This document shows positions 24,973 to 33,849 of a DNA stretch of 64,000 nucleotides, one piece after another. The notes under the pieces are model-generated. The model did no database searches. It saw only the letters and a list, made by a program, of their open reading frames with translations, and had not been told where the DNA came from. How positions within the stretch are numbered: the stretch's first letter is position 1; each line of letters starts with the position of its first letter. Source of the stretch: 20CM-2-55-15 sp963738025 (lineage in GTDB: Bacteria > Acidobacteriota > Terriglobia > 20CM-2-55-15); assembly GCA_963738025.1 (NCBI GenBank), contig CAVTWA010000025.1:434001-498000 (forward strand), written 5' to 3'. The position numbers were made by a program, and so were the translations under genes.

Positions 24973-25189
24973 TGCAGGCGGTCTATGACCAGAGCTGTCC
25001 AAAACAAGAATGGATGCCGCGGTTGGTGTCTGTCAGTCCCCGCCTAACTTAGGCGGGGACTGGTCCACCAGTCTTACAGGTAAACCAGGTTTACATCGCA
25101 TCCACCACATTCAAAACCTTTACAGGCGCCACTTTGCGGCTTCCCGTCCATTCTGTCTTGGACACGTATGGTCTATAACCGCGCCTACA
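24973..25189. repeat. MITE-like element, copy 2
   Basis: This 217-bp copy has inverted ends (GCGGTCTATGACC at left, GGTCTATAACCGCGCCTAC at right) followed inward by TGTCCAAGACAGAATGGACG-like arms. Its core is the palindrome AGTCCCCGCCTAAC-TTAGGCGGGGACT. It lies in the 432-bp gap before the dihaem cytochrome gene. The rest of that gap shows nothing else. Confidence 0.8.
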
Positions 25190-25249
25190 GCTCAAAAAAT
25201 GTAGGGGAAACGCTTTTTCGGTCCGTTTGCTTGTAGTATAAGCACGACG

Positions 25250-26809
25250 ATGATGCGGAGAATTCGCCCTTACATATTCGTCTTACTGGCGCTGATTCTG
25301 ATTGGGTCGTGGCCGTGGATGTTTTCGACCGCCGCGCGTACGATCAATGCCTGGTGGAGTCCCGGAAACGGCAGCGTTCTTCGTTCGACGGTTCAATATG
25401 AAAACCCCTCCGGATGGTTGTCGATTCTCAACACTTCGGGTGACGTCGTAACGAAGAACAACGCGTTCTTTGAGCCCATTGGCACAAATGGTCGTGCCTG
25501 CGTGACATGTCATCAACCGGCCGATGGCATGAGCATCAGTGCCGAGTCGATTCGCCAGCGCTGGGGCATAACGAGCGGATCGGATCCAATATTCGCGGCA
25601 GTGGACGGTAAGAACTGTCCCGATCTGCCCGATGCCTACCCGCAGTCGCATTCACTGCTACTGGATCGAGGCCTGATCCGTGTTGCTCTGCCTTGGCCGC
25701 CCAAGGCTGCGGATGGAACCGCCGTGAGACCAGAGTTCACCATCGAGGTCGTCCGCGATCCGACCGGCTGCAACACGAGTTCGGTCTATGGACTGACCAG
25801 CCAGACACCCACCGTATCGGTGTACCGCCGCCCTCGTCCGGCGGCCAACCTGAAATACGTTATTGCCGACAGTTTCGGCGTCGGTCGATTCATCGCCAAG
25901 AACGGACAACCCACTGAACGGGATCCGGAAACCGGAAAGCTTGTGGCAATGAATATGATGGCGGATGCCCGTGAGCTGAGTCTCAAGACGCAGGCTCGTT
26001 CTGCCGCCAGCGGCCACCTTCAGATGAAAGGTGCATTGACGGATGCGCAGCTGGAGCAAATCATCGGCTTCGAAACTCAGGTCTATGCAGCGCAAAGTTA
26101 CAACCTGGAAGGCGGGGACCTGACCGAGCCGGACGGCCCGCCGGCTTTGGGTCCTGCTGCGCTTGCCCGGGGCAGAACCGGAGTTCTGGGAAACAATACG
26201 ACGAACTTCGTGTTTCCGATGGGCGAGGCATGGAAACTCCTTCCGCGGACCGGGGACGACGAAAAAGACGCTCAGGCTGCCTTTCGCGAATCCGTCGCGC
26301 GCGGCCATGATGTCTTCTTCTTTCGTACATTCTGGATCAAAGACGCGATGCATCTCAACACAGTCGGTCTGGGCAATCCGGTTAAACGCACGTGCGCGAC
26401 CTGCCATGGAATGCATATGACGGGAATGGACACCGCGAACGGCTGGATGGATATCGGTACGACGAACTTGCCGTGGGCGAAAGAAGCGCCCGTCAGTCCC
26501 TGGTCCAGCGAAAAGAATGAGCTTCCTCTCTTCAAGCTGACATGTAACAACTCCGTTGCTCCCCATCCTTTTCTGGGCCGCGTGATCTACTCGCAGGATC
26601 CGGGACGGGCTTTGATATCGGGGAAATGCAATGATATAGGGGCAATCGTGATACAGCAGCTGCGCGGCCTGGCCGCCAGGGCGCCATACTTTTCGAACGG
26701 ATCGGCGGCAAATCTGCGCGAAGTAGTCGATTTCTACGATCGGCGCTTCAATATCCAATATACCGAGCAGGAAAAGCAGGACCTGGTCAACTTCCTGAGC
26801 GTATTGTGA
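25250..26809 (+). CDS. Dihaem c-type cytochrome (MauG/peroxidase-like), exported
   Basis: A 519-residue protein with an N-terminal hydrophobic signal or anchor (IRPYIFVLLALILIGSWPW). Two covalent haem motifs are present: CVTCH near residue 84 and CATCH near 383. The latter is followed by GMHMTGMD, which can offer axial Met or His. The C-terminal RGLAARAPYFSNGSAANLREV and VVDFYDRRFN are the conserved ending of dihaem cytochrome c peroxidase/MauG-like proteins. Whether it is a peroxidase or an electron carrier is open. It is followed after 13 bases by an OmpA-like protein gene, suggesting a pair working in the envelope. Confidence 0.85.
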   Translation: MMRRIRPYIFVLLALILIGSWPWMFSTAARTINAWWSPGNGSVLRSTVQYENPSGWLSILNTSGDVVTKNNAFFEPIGTNGRACVTCHQPADGMSISAESIRQRWGITSGSDPIFAAVDGKNCPDLPDAYPQSHSLLLDRGLIRVALPWPPKAADGTAVRPEFTIEVVRDPTGCNTSSVYGLTSQTPTVSVYRRPRPAANLKYVIADSFGVGRFIAKNGQPTERDPETGKLVAMNMMADARELSLKTQARSAASGHLQMKGALTDAQLEQIIGFETQVYAAQSYNLEGGDLTEPDGPPALGPAALARGRTGVLGNNTTNFVFPMGEAWKLLPRTGDDEKDAQAAFRESVARGHDVFFFRTFWIKDAMHLNTVGLGNPVKRTCATCHGMHMTGMDTANGWMDIGTTNLPWAKEAPVSPWSSEKNELPLFKLTCNNSVAPHPFLGRVIYSQDPGRALISGKCNDIGAIVIQQLRGLAARAPYFSNGSAANLREVVDFYDRRFNIQYTEQEKQDLVNFLSVL

Positions 26810-26822
26810 AGGTAAAGCCGCA

Positions 26823-27608
26823 ATGAAGCTTCGCAGAACATTGGCCGTCACGCTTTTTACGGCCTGCATCAGTCAGGCATATGCCCAGCAGGAACCGCGG
26901 AAAAATTTTGCAAGCTGTCCCGTCGTGCAGGATACGAAAACCGTTCCGTGCTGGCTTGCGGAATCCGGAGGAGAGCTGTATTACCTCGGTATTCAAACCG
27001 ACATCAGCGCTGAATTCCATCCACCATATCTGGGACACAAGGTCCTGGTTGAAGGCGTCATATCCAATGAACCCCGCATCTGCGGAGGCATTGTTTTGAA
27101 GCCAGTCGTTGTTTCGCCTCTGCCAGAACCCGATTCTTCGTGCAATACGATTTTGCCGGCCGTGGATAAGTACACCGTACCCTTCGCGCCCCGGCCTCCG
27201 GGACCCAGCGGAGGAACGCTGGCCTTTCAAACGACTCCGGCGCAACCGGCGACCCCCTTACAGCCACCTTTTGCGGCGAGAGAGTTTTCGATTTATTACG
27301 ATTTTGATGCTCCGGTGACCGGCAGGCACGCGGCAATTCTCGGTCAGATCGTCGACTACGCGGAAAAGAGCGAGGCAAAGCGTGTGATCGTGAAAGGCTA
27401 TCGCGGCGCGACGCTTCTTTCCGACAAGACGGTGCTGACAGAACAACAAGGCATTGCGAAGGCCAGGGCCGAGGAGATCGGCGATCTGCTGAAGCGAGCC
27501 GGCCTGTCCAAGCTTGTAATTCAGGTCACGTCGCAGGGCGATCCCGAACCGCCAGACGGCGTTGATGATTGGCAGTCCCGACGCACCACGGTGCGGGTTG
27601 AACCGTAG
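26823..27608 (+). CDS. OmpA-like peptidoglycan-associated protein
   Basis: 261 residues: a signal peptide (about 1-21, ending SQAYAQ), an N-terminal Cys-containing domain (NFASCPVVQDTKTVPCWLA, RICGGIVLKP, SSCNTIL), a Pro-rich linker and an OmpA-type C-terminal domain (about 150-261). The latter has FSIYYDFDAPVT, IVDYAEKSEAKRVIVKGYRG, RAEEIGDLLKRAGL and WQSRRTTVRV, matching the peptidoglycan-binding OmpA fold. Four N-terminal Cys could form disulfides. It directly follows the dihaem cytochrome gene and probably anchors to the wall. Confidence 0.85.
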   Translation: MKLRRTLAVTLFTACISQAYAQQEPRKNFASCPVVQDTKTVPCWLAESGGELYYLGIQTDISAEFHPPYLGHKVLVEGVISNEPRICGGIVLKPVVVSPLPEPDSSCNTILPAVDKYTVPFAPRPPGPSGGTLAFQTTPAQPATPLQPPFAAREFSIYYDFDAPVTGRHAAILGQIVDYAEKSEAKRVIVKGYRGATLLSDKTVLTEQQGIAKARAEEIGDLLKRAGLSKLVIQVTSQGDPEPPDGVDDWQSRRTTVRVEP

Positions 27609-27656
27609 ATTCGCTGTGCATCTTACGCGTCTTGTGGTTGCTTCCCCTGTTCCCGA

Positions 27657-28187
27657 TTACACGGTCTGCGCGCTTCCTTCGCGGATCTGCTCGGCGTGAC
27701 GAACTTCGTGGGCCCCGAGAAAAGCAATCCATTCGTAGACTGACAACGGACCAAATCTCGGGTGCGCGTGTGTGACCGATGACAAAGCGAGGCCATCGTT
27801 CCTGGTAAGCAGAGCGCGCATCATCGAGCCGGCGTTTTCGACAGCAGCCCACGAGGCGACGGCATTCAGTCCTGTAGGAATAGCAGTCTCGGGTGCTTTG
27901 ACCCGGGTCGAGCGGTCGTACATTCGCTTGTAATCGATTCCTGGAAGAATGGGCGCAGTGTTTGTTGACGGCGAAAGTTGTGGCCGCGCCTCTTCAATGC
28001 GATCCGCAAGAAGTTTGGAGACCCGGGTTTCGACAATCGCAAGGTGTTCGACGACATTTGCAGCCGACCATCGCTCGGGTGCTGGTGAAAGTTCACGCAG
28101 TTCTACGGGGATGGATTCAAAAGCGGACTTCAATACGGAACGTTGTTCGTCGAGATAGGCGAGCAATTCGCGAGTAACAGAATGCAT
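27657..28187 (-). CDS. DinB-family protein
   Basis: 176 residues forming the four-helix bundle of the DinB_2 family: ELLAYLDEQRSVLKSAFESI, PAPERWSAANVVEHLAIVE with the first metal His, and HEVRHAEQI with the second and third His at about 160-168. Members bind a divalent metal and include thiol transferases acting with mycothiol or bacillithiol, and the exact activity is unknown. Alone on the minus strand, 48 bases after the convergent OmpA-like gene. Confidence 0.9.
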   Translation of the reverse strand: MHSVTRELLAYLDEQRSVLKSAFESIPVELRELSPAPERWSAANVVEHLAIVETRVSKLLADRIEEARPQLSPSTNTAPILPGIDYKRMYDRSTRVKAPETAIPTGLNAVASWAAVENAGSMMRALLTRNDGLALSSVTHAHPRFGPLSVYEWIAFLGAHEVRHAEQIREGSAQTV

Positions 28188-28360
28188 TCCGTGATTTTAC
28201 AACAGGCCGTCGCTGACGCACTCGATCGATGTGTCACAATTTATTAACGCCGGATAGAAAATTGTTCGGAACCTTCCACTCGACCTTTGCGTAATATTCT
28301 TCGCCGGCCTGTTCGGTTTCGGTCGTTTTTGCCGCAGTCATTCGCCAACGGAGGCTTCCC

Positions 28361-29956
28361 TTGAAGAGAATGCTGGCTCAGGTTTTCATCCTCATCGCTG
28401 TGGCCACAGGCGTTTACGGCCAATCCAGCGATACTCTCCTATCGTTTGATGCTGCGGATGTTCACGTCAGTCCGAAGAGTGCGAATCCGAACGTGCAATC
28501 GCTGGGCGGCTTTGTACGCGGTGGACGCTACCAGTTCCGGAACGCCACCATGCTGGATCTGATTGCATCGGCTTACGGCGTGGAACCGGAGAAAATACTG
28601 GGCGGCCCGAGCTGGCTGGAAACCGACAGGTTCGACATTCTCGCCAAAGTTCCCGCGTCCGCAACGAATCCGGCAGCCAGGCTGATGTTGCGTTCGCTAT
28701 TGGCCGAGCGCTTCAAGTTGGTCATTCGGAATGAAGACAAATTAATGAGCGCGTGGGTGATGACGGCGACAAAACCGGGGCCGCAACTCAAGCAGTCGCC
28801 AGGCGCGGGCCCGACGAATTGCAATGCACAGCCGGCGGAGCCCCCGAACACCGTTCTTCTCTGCAAGAACATGACGATGGCCGTCCTGGCTCAGGTGCTC
28901 AAGCAGATCGATCCTCTCACTTTCGATACTCCCGTAACGGACATGACGGGTATCGATGGCAGTTGGGATCTGGAACTGAAATGGACGAATCGTGGCGCGC
29001 TCGCGTCAGCGGGCAAAGAGGCCATTCCCGTACAGGAAGCATTTGAAAAACAGCTCGGGATCAAACTGGAATCACAAAAACGCGCTTTACCAACTCTGGT
29101 TGTGGAGAGCGTCAACCGCAAGCCGAGCGACAACGTTACCGGCATTGAAAAAATGGTTCCGACCGTGCCCACCGAGTTCGATGTGGCGGATTTAAAACCG
29201 TCCGCGCCGCATAGCCCTCTGAAAGGAGGACTCCAGCCCGGCGGCCGGATCGACCTGCAGGGTTTTTCGCTCAAGCAACTCATCCTGGTGGCCTGGGGGC
29301 TGGTCTCTCCGAATCAAAATCCCGGCGGAAGCGTCGGCGATTTGATTTCCGGACCGAAGTTCATGGATACCGGGCACTACGACATCGTTGCCAAAGCGCC
29401 GGCGGATGTCGCCCTGTCCGGCACGGACGTCGACGCGGACACCATCCTGGCCATGTTGCGAACACTGTTGATCGACCGCTTCAAAATCAAATTCCACACC
29501 GAAGATCAACCGATCAATATATATGCCCTGATTGCGCAAAGACGCGAACCCCGGCTGAAGCAGGCCGATCCTGCAAGCCGCTCAACGTGCAAACGCGCCG
29601 TTGCCGCCAATGCATCCGGCTTGCCTCAAGCTACACTCACCTGCCAGAACACTACACTCGCCCAGCTTGCGGAGAAATTACCGGCGATGGCCCCCGCTTA
29701 TGTCAACCATCCTGCAATCGATTTAACCGGTCTTGACGGAGGATGGGACTTTGATTTGTCGTGGACGCCGCGCGCAAACTTCGACGGCGGCCAACGCGGC
29801 CAGACACCCGGGGGCGCCGCCGCCGCTTCGGATCCCAACGGCGGCCTCAGCCTGTTTGAAGGCGTGCAAAGACTGGGCTTGAAGCTCGAGGTACAGAAAC
29901 ATCCTTATCCTGTCCTCGTGATCGACCATATCGAAGAAAAGCCGACCGACAATTAG
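28361..29956 (+). CDS. Double-domain TIGR03435 family exported protein
   Basis: 531 residues, twice the usual family length. After a signal peptide (ending GVYGQ) come two complete TIGR03435 units. The first has FDAADVHVSPKS, ILGGPSWLETDRFDILAKVP, LRSLLAERFKLVIRNEDK and TLVVESVNRKPSDN. The second has FDVADLKPSAPHS, LISGPKFMDTGHYDIVAKAP, LRTLLIDRFKIKFHTEDQ and VLVIDHIEEKPTDN. The likely start is TTG 28361, because GGAGG ends six bases before it, whereas ATG 28370 is too far. An internal fusion of tandem copies, as at 4.7-6.3 kb but in one frame, explains it. Function unknown. Confidence 0.88.
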   Translation: MKRMLAQVFILIAVATGVYGQSSDTLLSFDAADVHVSPKSANPNVQSLGGFVRGGRYQFRNATMLDLIASAYGVEPEKILGGPSWLETDRFDILAKVPASATNPAARLMLRSLLAERFKLVIRNEDKLMSAWVMTATKPGPQLKQSPGAGPTNCNAQPAEPPNTVLLCKNMTMAVLAQVLKQIDPLTFDTPVTDMTGIDGSWDLELKWTNRGALASAGKEAIPVQEAFEKQLGIKLESQKRALPTLVVESVNRKPSDNVTGIEKMVPTVPTEFDVADLKPSAPHSPLKGGLQPGGRIDLQGFSLKQLILVAWGLVSPNQNPGGSVGDLISGPKFMDTGHYDIVAKAPADVALSGTDVDADTILAMLRTLLIDRFKIKFHTEDQPINIYALIAQRREPRLKQADPASRSTCKRAVAANASGLPQATLTCQNTTLAQLAEKLPAMAPAYVNHPAIDLTGLDGGWDFDLSWTPRANFDGGQRGQTPGGAAAASDPNGGLSLFEGVQRLGLKLEVQKHPYPVLVIDHIEEKPTDN

Positions 29957-30132
29957 CGCAAAGCGTTTCGGTCAACAGAATGGCACGATTGGCCGCAAAG
30001 CCTCTTGCGCCTCTTGTGCTTTTTGTGTTTCAGTTCCCCGGTTTCGTAAAGAAATGTAAAGCGTGTATCCTCTGCGTCCCCGGCACGTATTTACAAGTGA
30101 GAAAGCGAACACATCATAAGGGGAAGCAAGCC

Positions 30133-30543
30133 ATGAAACTTCGACGAACAACACAAATCGCGCTGGCGGCCATGCTGGCAATCACTTTAACCGGTCTGAC
30201 TGCCCAGGCACAGCAACTCCGCAACACGCCTGCAAACCCGGCACAGGATCTGAACCTTACAGATGCTCAGGTATTCAAGATTCAGGCTCTGCTGATGTCT
30301 CAGACGACAAAGATGCGTCGCTTGTCGCAAGATGTTTTAGCCGCAGAGGATACATTGAGCGCCGCGATTGCCAAAGGCGACCCGGCGCTGACGGCCATGG
30401 CCGTACTCTCGCTGGACGCGGCCGAGAAGGCCTTGAAAAACACCGAATCCGCTAATCAGCGAAATCTGCTGTCTTTATTGAACGATTCACAGAAACAGAC
30501 CCTTAAAGAGTATTTGATCAAATCCGCGACTGTCTCTGAGTAA
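30133..30543 (+). CDS. Spy/CpxP-like periplasmic protein
   Basis: ATG 30133 gives 136 residues with a signal peptide (MKLRRTTQIALAAMLAITL, ending TAQAQ). The mature part is helical, contains the LTxxQ motif as LTDAQVFKIQALL, and a second repeat-like segment, LLSLLNDSQKQTLKEYL. This matches the Spy/CpxP/LTXXQ family of periplasmic chaperones and stress sensors. GGGGAAG lies upstream as a possible ribosome site. The upstream 29957-30132 segment holds a GTGCTTTTTGTG-type repeat half. Regulation by envelope stress is expected for the family but not shown here. Confidence 0.8.
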   Translation: MKLRRTTQIALAAMLAITLTGLTAQAQQLRNTPANPAQDLNLTDAQVFKIQALLMSQTTKMRRLSQDVLAAEDTLSAAIAKGDPALTAMAVLSLDAAEKALKNTESANQRNLLSLLNDSQKQTLKEYLIKSATVSE

Positions 30544-30556
30544 GGGAATACCCGGT

Positions 30557-30584
30557 GTAGTCGCGGGCTTCAGCCTGCGACTAC
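30557..30584. repeat. GTAGTCGCGGGC hairpin (REP-like), copy 1
   Basis: GTAGTCGCGGGC pairs with GCCTGCGACTAC around TTCA, with one G-T wobble. It lies 14 bases after the Spy-like stop. The same text recurs in a larger hairpin at 63599-63669, identifying a dispersed repeat family that probably acts as a transcript 3' end. Confidence 0.65.
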
Positions 30585-30756
30585 ATGGGTATGTCGAATC
30601 GTTTACCGCTGTTGCCCACCTCGCCTCTGCCGGTCTTTCCGCGTTAACACAGATGTAACGAGCATTTCGGTTTTACAATTGGTAAATTGGATAGGTTCAA
30701 AAAACAACTCGAAAATTCTGCTTAACGCGATCGGTTAACCTGCAGGAGATCAGCTA

Positions 30757-31533
30757 ATGTCGAAAAATGTAGATAACGGACGTTTCGTCTGGTACGAGCA
30801 CTTGACGAAGGATCCGAAGGCGGCAATGGAGTTCTACGGCGATGTCGTCGGATGGAAGACACAACCATTTGGAGAAGCTCACGATTACTTCATGTGGGTT
30901 GGGAGTCAGGGGCCGCTTGGTGGTGTCATGAAACTTCCGGAGCAAGCGGAAAAAATGGGCGCGCCCCCGCACTGGATGGCGCACGTCCAGGTTGAGAACG
31001 TCGATGCGACGGCAGCGCTCGTAAAGAAGCTGGGTGGAAAGGTGCATAAGGAGCCCGAAGAGGTCCCAACCGTCGGCCGCTTCGCCGTCATCGGGGATCC
31101 TCAGGGAGCATTTATTTCGATCTTCGCTCCGAGTGGGCCGATGACTCTCCACGACACGTCGAAGCCGGGAGAATTTTGCTGGAACGAACTGATGACGAGC
31201 GATTACGCCGAAGCTTTCAACTTCTACTCGCAACTTTTCGGGTGGAAAACCTTCCAGGACATGGATATGGGCCCCATGGGAACTTATCGAGTGTTCGCAA
31301 TTGGAGAACGGCAGTTAGGGGGCATGATGACCGTTCCCAAAGGCGCCCCGATGCCTCCAATGTGGCTTTACTACATCGAGACAGCCGACCTCGATGGTGC
31401 GCTCGCCCGTGCGACGAAGAGAGGCGCGACGGTCATGAATGGTCCAATGGATGTGCCTGGCGGTGGACGCATCGCGCAAATGATGGATCCGCAGAGCGCA
31501 GCGTTTTGTCTGCACCAGTCTCCAAAGAAGTAA
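30757..31533 (+). CDS. Two-domain VOC-family protein (27-kDa antigen type)
   Basis: 258 residues with AGGAG eight bases upstream. Two glyoxalase-like halves: FVWYEHLTKDPKAAMEFYGD...VVGWKTQPF and FCWNELMTSDYAEAFNFYSQLFGWKTF. Each ends with a GGxIAxMxDPQ-type strand (FAVIGDPQGAFISIFAP, IAQMMDPQSAAFCLHQ). This arrangement matches the CFP30B/27-kDa antigen-like VOC group, cytosolic and without a known reaction. No signal peptide. The preceding 213 bases contain only the REP hairpin. Confidence 0.88.
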   Translation: MSKNVDNGRFVWYEHLTKDPKAAMEFYGDVVGWKTQPFGEAHDYFMWVGSQGPLGGVMKLPEQAEKMGAPPHWMAHVQVENVDATAALVKKLGGKVHKEPEEVPTVGRFAVIGDPQGAFISIFAPSGPMTLHDTSKPGEFCWNELMTSDYAEAFNFYSQLFGWKTFQDMDMGPMGTYRVFAIGERQLGGMMTVPKGAPMPPMWLYYIETADLDGALARATKRGATVMNGPMDVPGGGRIAQMMDPQSAAFCLHQSPKK

Positions 31534-31541
31534 GCTGCGCA

Positions 31542-31763
31542 TTGCAAGCGCGGTCTATGACCAACGGTGTCCAAGACAGAATGGACGGAAGCGCAAAGTG
31601 GCGCGCCTGTAAAGGTTTTGAATGTAGTGGATGCGATGTAAACCTGGTTAGGCTGTCAAGCTGTTGGACCAGTCCCCGCCTAACTTAGGCGGGGACTACG
31701 AGACACTCGCACCGCTGATCCGTTTTTATCCTGGACAGCTCTGGTCTATGACCGCGCCTACAA
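31542..31763. repeat. MITE-like element, copy 3 (most complete)
   Basis: 222 bp with ends TTGCAAGCGCGGTCTATGAC and GGTCTATGACCGCGCCTACA(A), which are inverted repeats. The inner left arm is TGTCCAAGACAGAATGGACG, and its partner CTGGACAGCTCTGG at the right is shorter. The centre holds AGTCCCCGCCTAAC-TTAGGCGGGGACT. It fills almost the whole gap between the VOC and YpdA-like genes. Confidence 0.82.
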
Positions 31764-31772
31764 TACCGCTCC

Positions 31773-32816
31773 ATGGAAGACCTGAACATCGACCTGCTGA
31801 TCATCGGCGCGGGACCTGCCGGTCTTGCTGCTGCCGTCGAGGCACAGCGCGGCGGCATTTCGAATCTGCTCGTGGTGGAAAAGGGCCCCTCTCATTCGCA
31901 GATGATCCGCACTTATTACAAGGAAGGGAAGAGAGTCGATGCGCAGTATGCAGGCGTCGAAGCTCTCTGTGTGGGTATTCTCTGCCTTCGCGACGGCGAC
32001 CGCGAAGGCTATCTGGCTTTGATGGACTATGTGATCGAATCAAGTCGTATCCCGATACGGTACAACACGGAAATCTGGAGCCTCGCGCCCGCTCCGGGAG
32101 AAGATGCCTTCGAGGTCAAAACCACGAGCGGCGTTCGATACGTGGCGCGTTTCGTCATTATCGCCATCGGCAAAATGGGACGGCCCCGGCAGCCGGATTA
32201 CTATCGCGACATTCCTGCAGTTCTCAAAAACCAGAAGCGGATCATTTTCGACATCAATGCCCGTTCGTTTAACGGCGACAAAGTCCTTGTGGTCGGCGGT
32301 GGAGACAGCGCCGCGGAATATGCGGAAATGCTGAGCGCCAAAAATGAAGTGACGTTGTCTTACCGGCAGTCTGGTTTTACCCGGCTCAATTCGATCAATG
32401 AAAGACTCATGGCCGGCATGATTGCGCAAAAGAAGATCCGGGTTTTGATGCCATCAAATATTGCAGGCATCGAAAACGATGGCGGCCGACCCGCCGTCAA
32501 GTTCGTCGAAGCCCAATACCCGCCGGAAGTTTTTGATGCGGTTCTCTTTGGCCTTGGCGGTATGACACCTGTTGCTTTCCTGCAAACCGCCGGGGTTCAA
32601 CTGGATTCGAAAGGACAACCGGTGACAACGGCCGAGTGCGAAAGCTCCGTCCCGAAGCTCTATGTTATTGGAGATCTTCTCGGGCATGGTCGCGGAGGCG
32701 GCAGTATTATCGGCGGTTTCAATTCTGCCTCGCGAGCCATCCGGCACTTGCTCGGCCACCACTTGATGTTGCCCTTGCCCCCTGAAATTGTCTCGCTCGA
32801 TCACCTGCTGTATTAA
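31773..32816 (+). CDS. YpdA-like FAD/NAD(P)-dependent oxidoreductase
   Basis: 347 residues of the thioredoxin-reductase-like two-dinucleotide-domain fold. FAD site: LLIIGAGPAGLAAAVEAQRG (about 8-27). NAD(P) site: VLVVGGGDSAAEYAE (about 170-184). C-terminal FAD contact: YVIGDLLGHGRGGGSIIGGF. There is no CxxC redox pair, as in YpdA-type bacillithiol disulfide reductases rather than thioredoxin reductases. Likely reduces a low-molecular-weight disulfide in the cytosol. It precedes the Dps-like gene, so a shared oxidative-stress role is plausible but inferred. Start ATG is nine bases after the MITE-like end. Confidence 0.82.
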   Translation: MEDLNIDLLIIGAGPAGLAAAVEAQRGGISNLLVVEKGPSHSQMIRTYYKEGKRVDAQYAGVEALCVGILCLRDGDREGYLALMDYVIESSRIPIRYNTEIWSLAPAPGEDAFEVKTTSGVRYVARFVIIAIGKMGRPRQPDYYRDIPAVLKNQKRIIFDINARSFNGDKVLVVGGGDSAAEYAEMLSAKNEVTLSYRQSGFTRLNSINERLMAGMIAQKKIRVLMPSNIAGIENDGGRPAVKFVEAQYPPEVFDAVLFGLGGMTPVAFLQTAGVQLDSKGQPVTTAECESSVPKLYVIGDLLGHGRGGGSIIGGFNSASRAIRHLLGHHLMLPLPPEIVSLDHLLY

Positions 32817-32931
32817 GTTGCGTTCAGTCCATCACCTCCGGGCGCCGAATCGGAGGTGCCAATCCGGCAGGTCGTTCGTCTAATTTCTTTCGCGCGATAG
32901 AAGGCTGCTTAGACCTTTATTTTTAATAAAT

Positions 32932-33537
32932 ATGGAATACACAATGCATTATTTGTCTCAAACAAACGTGTTGGAAGACAGGGACCTGGCGGTTGCCGGC
33001 CTGTTGAATAAACAACTGGCAGACACTCTGGATCTGCGATCCCAGGCCAGGCAGTCGTATTTCAATGCGAGAGGCCCGTGTACAGAGGAGTTGCGCTCGC
33101 TATTCGATGGTTTGGCCCGGGATCTTCGTCAGGTCGCAAATGTCATTGCGCAACGAATCAATGACGCGGGCGGCTATGCCATCATTACGGTCCGGTCCGT
33201 CGCCGATCAATCCGGTCTGCGCGATTACCCTCTCGATGCCGTGGATGCCCGGGATCAGCTGGAAGTGCTGCGCTCCAATCATTTGCGGTATGAGCTGGAT
33301 ACACGACAGAACATGAGGGCTGCCCGGGAGATCGGCGATTCGTCAACAGCACTGCTGTTTCAGTTCATCTTATCCGCGATCGAGAATAATCTCTGGTTCC
33401 TCGAGGCATATCTCGAAGGAATCGGTATGGGGCTGGACGGCAGCGAACTGCCGGCCTGGACCTCAACGCTTTTCAATCAATCCCGGATTGACTGGAACGA
33501 AAGCGCAGGCTCTTTCCGCTCAGTATCATTATGCTAA
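32932..33537 (+). CDS. Dps/ferritin-like protein lacking the ferroxidase ligands
   Basis: 201 residues that align without gaps to the Dps core: LNKQLADTLDL, SYFNARGP, LFDGLARDL, YPLDAVDARDQLEVL and NNLWFLEAYLEG. Relative to E. coli Dps the iron ligands are replaced: H51 is Tyr43, H63 Arg55, D78 Asn70 and E82 Gln74, and only D67 (Asp59) remains. The protein should therefore fold and assemble but not oxidise iron at the usual site. A C-terminal extension of about 25 residues is present. ATG 32932 lacks a clear ribosome site; ATG 32944 with GGA upstream is an alternative. DNA binding or another role is open. Confidence 0.8.
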   Translation: MEYTMHYLSQTNVLEDRDLAVAGLLNKQLADTLDLRSQARQSYFNARGPCTEELRSLFDGLARDLRQVANVIAQRINDAGGYAIITVRSVADQSGLRDYPLDAVDARDQLEVLRSNHLRYELDTRQNMRAAREIGDSSTALLFQFILSAIENNLWFLEAYLEGIGMGLDGSELPAWTSTLFNQSRIDWNESAGSFRSVSLC

Positions 33538-33542
33538 GCCTA

Positions 33543-33780
33543 TTGTATGCGCGGTCTGTGACCGCGCCTATTTAGTTGATTCCAGGCACTGCAGGCGCGC
33601 ATGCAGCGTGAGGGTGTGTTCGTAGTCCCCGCCTAACTTAGGCGGGGACTGGTCCATCAGTTTTGCAGGTAGACCAGGTTTACATCGCATCCACTACTTT
33701 TAAAACCTTTACAGGCGCCACTTTGCGGCTTCCCGTCCATTCTGTCTTGGACACGTACGGTCACAGACCGCGCCTGCAGT
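33543..33780. repeat. MITE-like element, copy 4
   Basis: 238 bp with ends TTGTATGCGCGGTCTGTGAC and GGTCACAGACCGCGCCTGCA. Its right half is nearly identical to copy 2 (CAGGTTTACATCGCATCC, CCCGTCCATTCTGTCTTGGA). The left part is partly replaced by an unrelated 60-bp segment with another GGCGCGCATGC palindrome. It carries the central CCCCGCCTAAC-TTAGGCGGGG. It fills the 312-bp gap between the Dps-like and VTC genes, and nothing else is visible there. Confidence 0.8.
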
Positions 33781-33849
33781 GCCGATTGGGCTTGCCGCGG
33801 GGAAGGCCGACTGTTTAACATCCGGCAGTGGGTTTTCTGAACCTCTGCC

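Noticed and set aside
25658..26869. 403-residue minus-strand frame
   Set aside because: Antisense of the dihaem cytochrome gene, whose haem motifs fix the coding strand.
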